A DNA stretch of 6,063 bases from Scybalousia_A sp964626385 (GTDB taxonomy: Bacteria; Bacteroidota; Bacteroidia; Bacteroidales; P3). Positions 4,146 to 6,063 of this stretch are shown in pieces (positions within the stretch are counted from its first letter, which is position 1; each line of letters opens with the position of its first letter). Position numbers and translations under genes: made by a program. Where the stretch lies: assembly GCA_964626385.1 (NCBI GenBank), contig CAZVEO010000094.1:1-6063 (forward strand). Direction: 5' to 3'. Below the pieces are notes generated by a model. The model made no database searches and was not told the DNA's origin. It saw only the letters and a list, made by a program, of their open reading frames with translations.

Positions 4146-6063
4146 ATGGAAATAAAGAATGCGAGGGAAGAGGAGATAAAGAATGTAGTAGCCAAAGAGT
4201 TATTTGGAGCGTACGACTGCACAAAGATAATAGGGAACATAGATTTTTGTGTATGCGCAAAACCTAATTTGGAAAAAAATCAAATGACTTTGTGGGAGGA
4301 GACCATTTCATTGGTATGGGGTGAGGCAAAGCGAGGAGTTAAGGCTGATATTTACGCTTCCTTTGTGCAGTTAATTCTTACCATAGGCAAAGCAAAGACT
4401 TTTAATAAATATGCACCGCCCTTGTTTTTGGTTGCTTTTGATGCTGAAAAGATTGCTTTTGTTAGTTGGGACAAAGTGCAACACGTTTTTTCCATGAATG
4501 ATTTTAATTGGAACATAACCGCAAGTGACCACGAGAGCAAATATTTTAAACTTTTATACTCTCTTATCAAAGAGAACTTGGAAAAAGAAAGCCTATTATT
4601 TTATTATGCACAAGATAAGAATGAGTTAAAAGAATTTATAGAGGAAAATCTAGATAGGGATATAGAGAACCATAAGATACAGATAGACAAGAATAATTTT
4701 TATTTTGTTTATTTGAAATGGTTGGAAAGAGTAAAACCTACGATATCAATCCATTGGGATGAGGCAAAAAAACGAGATACTTTTGATGCTGATTTTTATC
4801 TTGCTGATTTGATAAGCGATAAGGATAATAGTCTTTTGGAAAATCTTAGAGTTGTTTTACAACACAATAAATATAAATTGAAAGCCGGTAGTGATACACT
4901 TGGCGAATTATTTAGAGAATATACTTTTTCGGATAATCAAAGAGCATATAATAGGTTTTGGAATATATACGAAAGACCACCAAAGAAAGAATACTGGAAT
5001 TATATTATAGAGAGAAGAGATATGCTTGTACCACAGGATTTTAGAATCCGTAAAGGTGCTTTTTACACTCCGCAAAAGTGGGTAGAATTATCGCAAAAGT
5101 ATCTTGCTAACGTTTTGGGTGAAAATTGGCAAGAGGAGTACTATGTTTGGGATTGTGCAGCAGGTACGGGTAATTTATTAAATGGTTTAACTGAAAAGTA
5201 TAGAATTTATGCTTCTACACTTGATAGTGCTGATGTCGATGTAATGAAGGAAAAAATACAATCCGGAACAAGTAATCTGTTGGAAAGTCATGTTTTTCAA
5301 TTTGATTTTCTAAATGATGATTTTTCTAAATTACCCCAACCTTTGCAAGAAATAATAAATGATGAGGAAAAACGCAAAAAACTTGTTATTTATATTAACC
5401 CACCATATGCCGAGGCTACTACTGCTAAAACTGTAACAAAGACTGGTAAAAATAAATCAAAGGTATCAACTGATAATAAGGTTTATGAGCGTTACAATGC
5501 AGAAATGGGTAATGCGTCTAATGAGATTTTTGCTCAGTTTTTTATTCGTATCTACAAAGAAATACCGGATTGCTTGCTTGCAGAATTTTCAACTTTGAAA
5601 ATTCTGCAAGCAAGCAACTTTAGAGATTTTCGCAATGTCTTTAAAGCCGAGTTAAAGAGTCTTTTCCTTGTACCTGCTAAAAGCTTTGATAATGTAAAAG
5701 GAGATTTTCCTATAGGTTTTTTTATTTGGGACACAAATAAGAAAAAGCAATTTAAAAGCATAATAGCGGATATTTATGATATTGAGGGAGAGTTTAATGG
5801 AAGAAAAAGCATAACTGACTTTTATGGTAAAAACAAAAAAAGCCTTAATGAATGGTTTGTAAAATATAGATTAAAGAATAATGATAATATTATAGGATAT
5901 TTTCCGGGTAGTCCTGCAGATTTTCAACACAATGGACAACTTGCAATTTTATCAAAACCACAGGCAAGGTATTGTATAGAAATAAGCAAGAAAAATTTAC
6001 TTGTTTGGTGTATTTATTTTTCTGTTCGTCAATGTATAGAAGCAACATGGTTAAATGATAGAG
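4146..6063 (+). CDS. Type IIG-like restriction-modification enzyme: PD-(D/E)XK nuclease fused to N6-adenine DNA methyltransferase (3' end beyond window)
   Basis: The frame is open from ATG 4146 to the window edge (639 codons, no stop), so the C-terminus is missing. An in-frame TAA at 4113 excludes a longer N-terminus; TTG 4140 is a minor alternative start. Residues 1 to about 110 look like a PD-(D/E)XK nuclease: D33 in GNIDFCV, then E60-x-K62 in VWGEAKRG, then a helix with Q75 (FVQLILTIGK). Residues 110-290 are probably a helical connector. The methyltransferase follows: KGAFYTP (303-309), motif I DCAAGTGNLL (336-345, SAM binding) and motif IV NPPY (418-421, catalytic for adenine-N6 transfer). 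Residues from about 450 continue the catalytic domain (PIGFFIWD at 522-529). From about 545 onward may begin target recognition. Such fusions cut and methylate the same site as one polypeptide, acting on cytoplasmic DNA. The target site cannot be read from sequence. The codons look more AT-rich than in the 326 gene, consistent with an accessory gene. A solitary methyltransferase with a dead nuclease is the main alternative. Confidence 0.85.
   Translation, partial: MEIKNAREEEIKNVVAKELFGAYDCTKIIGNIDFCVCAKPNLEKNQMTLWEETISLVWGEAKRGVKADIYASFVQLILTIGKAKTFNKYAPPLFLVAFDAEKIAFVSWDKVQHVFSMNDFNWNITASDHESKYFKLLYSLIKENLEKESLLFYYAQDKNELKEFIEENLDRDIENHKIQIDKNNFYFVYLKWLERVKPTISIHWDEAKKRDTFDADFYLADLISDKDNSLLENLRVVLQHNKYKLKAGSDTLGELFREYTFSDNQRAYNRFWNIYERPPKKEYWNYIIERRDMLVPQDFRIRKGAFYTPQKWVELSQKYLANVLGENWQEEYYVWDCAAGTGNLLNGLTEKYRIYASTLDSADVDVMKEKIQSGTSNLLESHVFQFDFLNDDFSKLPQPLQEIINDEEKRKKLVIYINPPYAEATTAKTVTKTGKNKSKVSTDNKVYERYNAEMGNASNEIFAQFFIRIYKEIPDCLLAEFSTLKILQASNFRDFRNVFKAELKSLFLVPAKSFDNVKGDFPIGFFIWDTNKKKQFKSIIADIYDIEGEFNGRKSITDFYGKNKKSLNEWFVKYRLKNNDNIIGYFPGSPADFQHNGQLAILSKPQARYCIEISKKNLLVWCIYFSVRQCIEATWLNDR
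5570..5617. repeat. Perfect 23-bp inverted repeat with 2-nt spacer inside the restriction-modification gene
   Basis: The arms 5570-5592 and 5595-5617 are exact reverse complements separated by CT (5593-5594). Each outer end carries a threefold tetranucleotide repeat: TTGC x3 at 5570-5581 and GCAA x3 at 5606-5617. It lies wholly inside the reading frame, from the last base of codon 475 to the second base of codon 491, and encodes CLLAEFSTLKILQAS. There is no T-run after it, so it is not a standard terminator. The mRNA would form a very stable hairpin, and the DNA could extrude as a cruciform. Confidence 0.9.

Noticed and set aside
5570..5617. Intrinsic terminator or invertible DNA switch at the palindrome
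   Set aside because: There is no T-run after the stem, it lies mid-gene, and a 2-nt spacer leaves nothing meaningful to invert. No recombinase gene is in the window.
5552..5761. Minus-strand open frame of 69 codons opposite the restriction-modification gene
   Set aside because: It overlaps conserved methyltransferase sequence and the palindrome, and has no family resemblance. It is a shadow frame.

Overview
The window looks like chromosomal DNA from a member of the Bacteroidota, probably Bacteroidales. Three things point that way. The first gene encodes a large secreted protein ending in a gliding-motility-type (type IX secretion, type B) C-terminal sorting domain. Candidate promoters fit the Bacteroidota -7 consensus TAnnTTTG. 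The start codons are preceded by A-rich leaders rather than Shine-Dalgarno sequences. All genes lie on the + strand.

Layout: positions 1-325 are non-coding. They hold a probable terminator of a gene outside the window (55-74), two arrays of 10-bp-spaced repeats in opposite orientation (101-150 and 196-225), and three TAnnTTTG elements. A probable three-gene transcription unit follows: a 939-residue type IX-secreted multidomain protein (326-3145), a small TPR protein whose start overlaps the preceding stop by one base (3145-3438), and a Sua5/YrdC/TsaC-family threonylcarbamoyl-AMP synthase (3449-4003). A 142-bp AT-rich gap with a TAnnTTTG element leads to a fourth gene, from 4146 to the window edge with no stop. 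It is a single-chain restriction-modification enzyme of type IIG character, with an N-terminal PD-(D/E)XK-like nuclease, an N6-adenine methyltransferase core (DCAAGTGN and NPPY motifs) and the start of a target-recognition region.

The first three genes have no obvious shared biochemistry. They combine a surface or secreted protein, a putative scaffold protein and a universal tRNA-modification enzyme, apparently linked by transcription. The restriction-modification gene appears to be a separate accessory unit with its own promoter.

I did not find a clearly new multi-gene system. The two most unusual signals are non-coding or cryptic. One is the helically phased, inverted repeat arrays upstream of the secreted-protein gene. 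The other is a perfect 23-bp inverted repeat with a 2-nt spacer inside the restriction-modification coding sequence.
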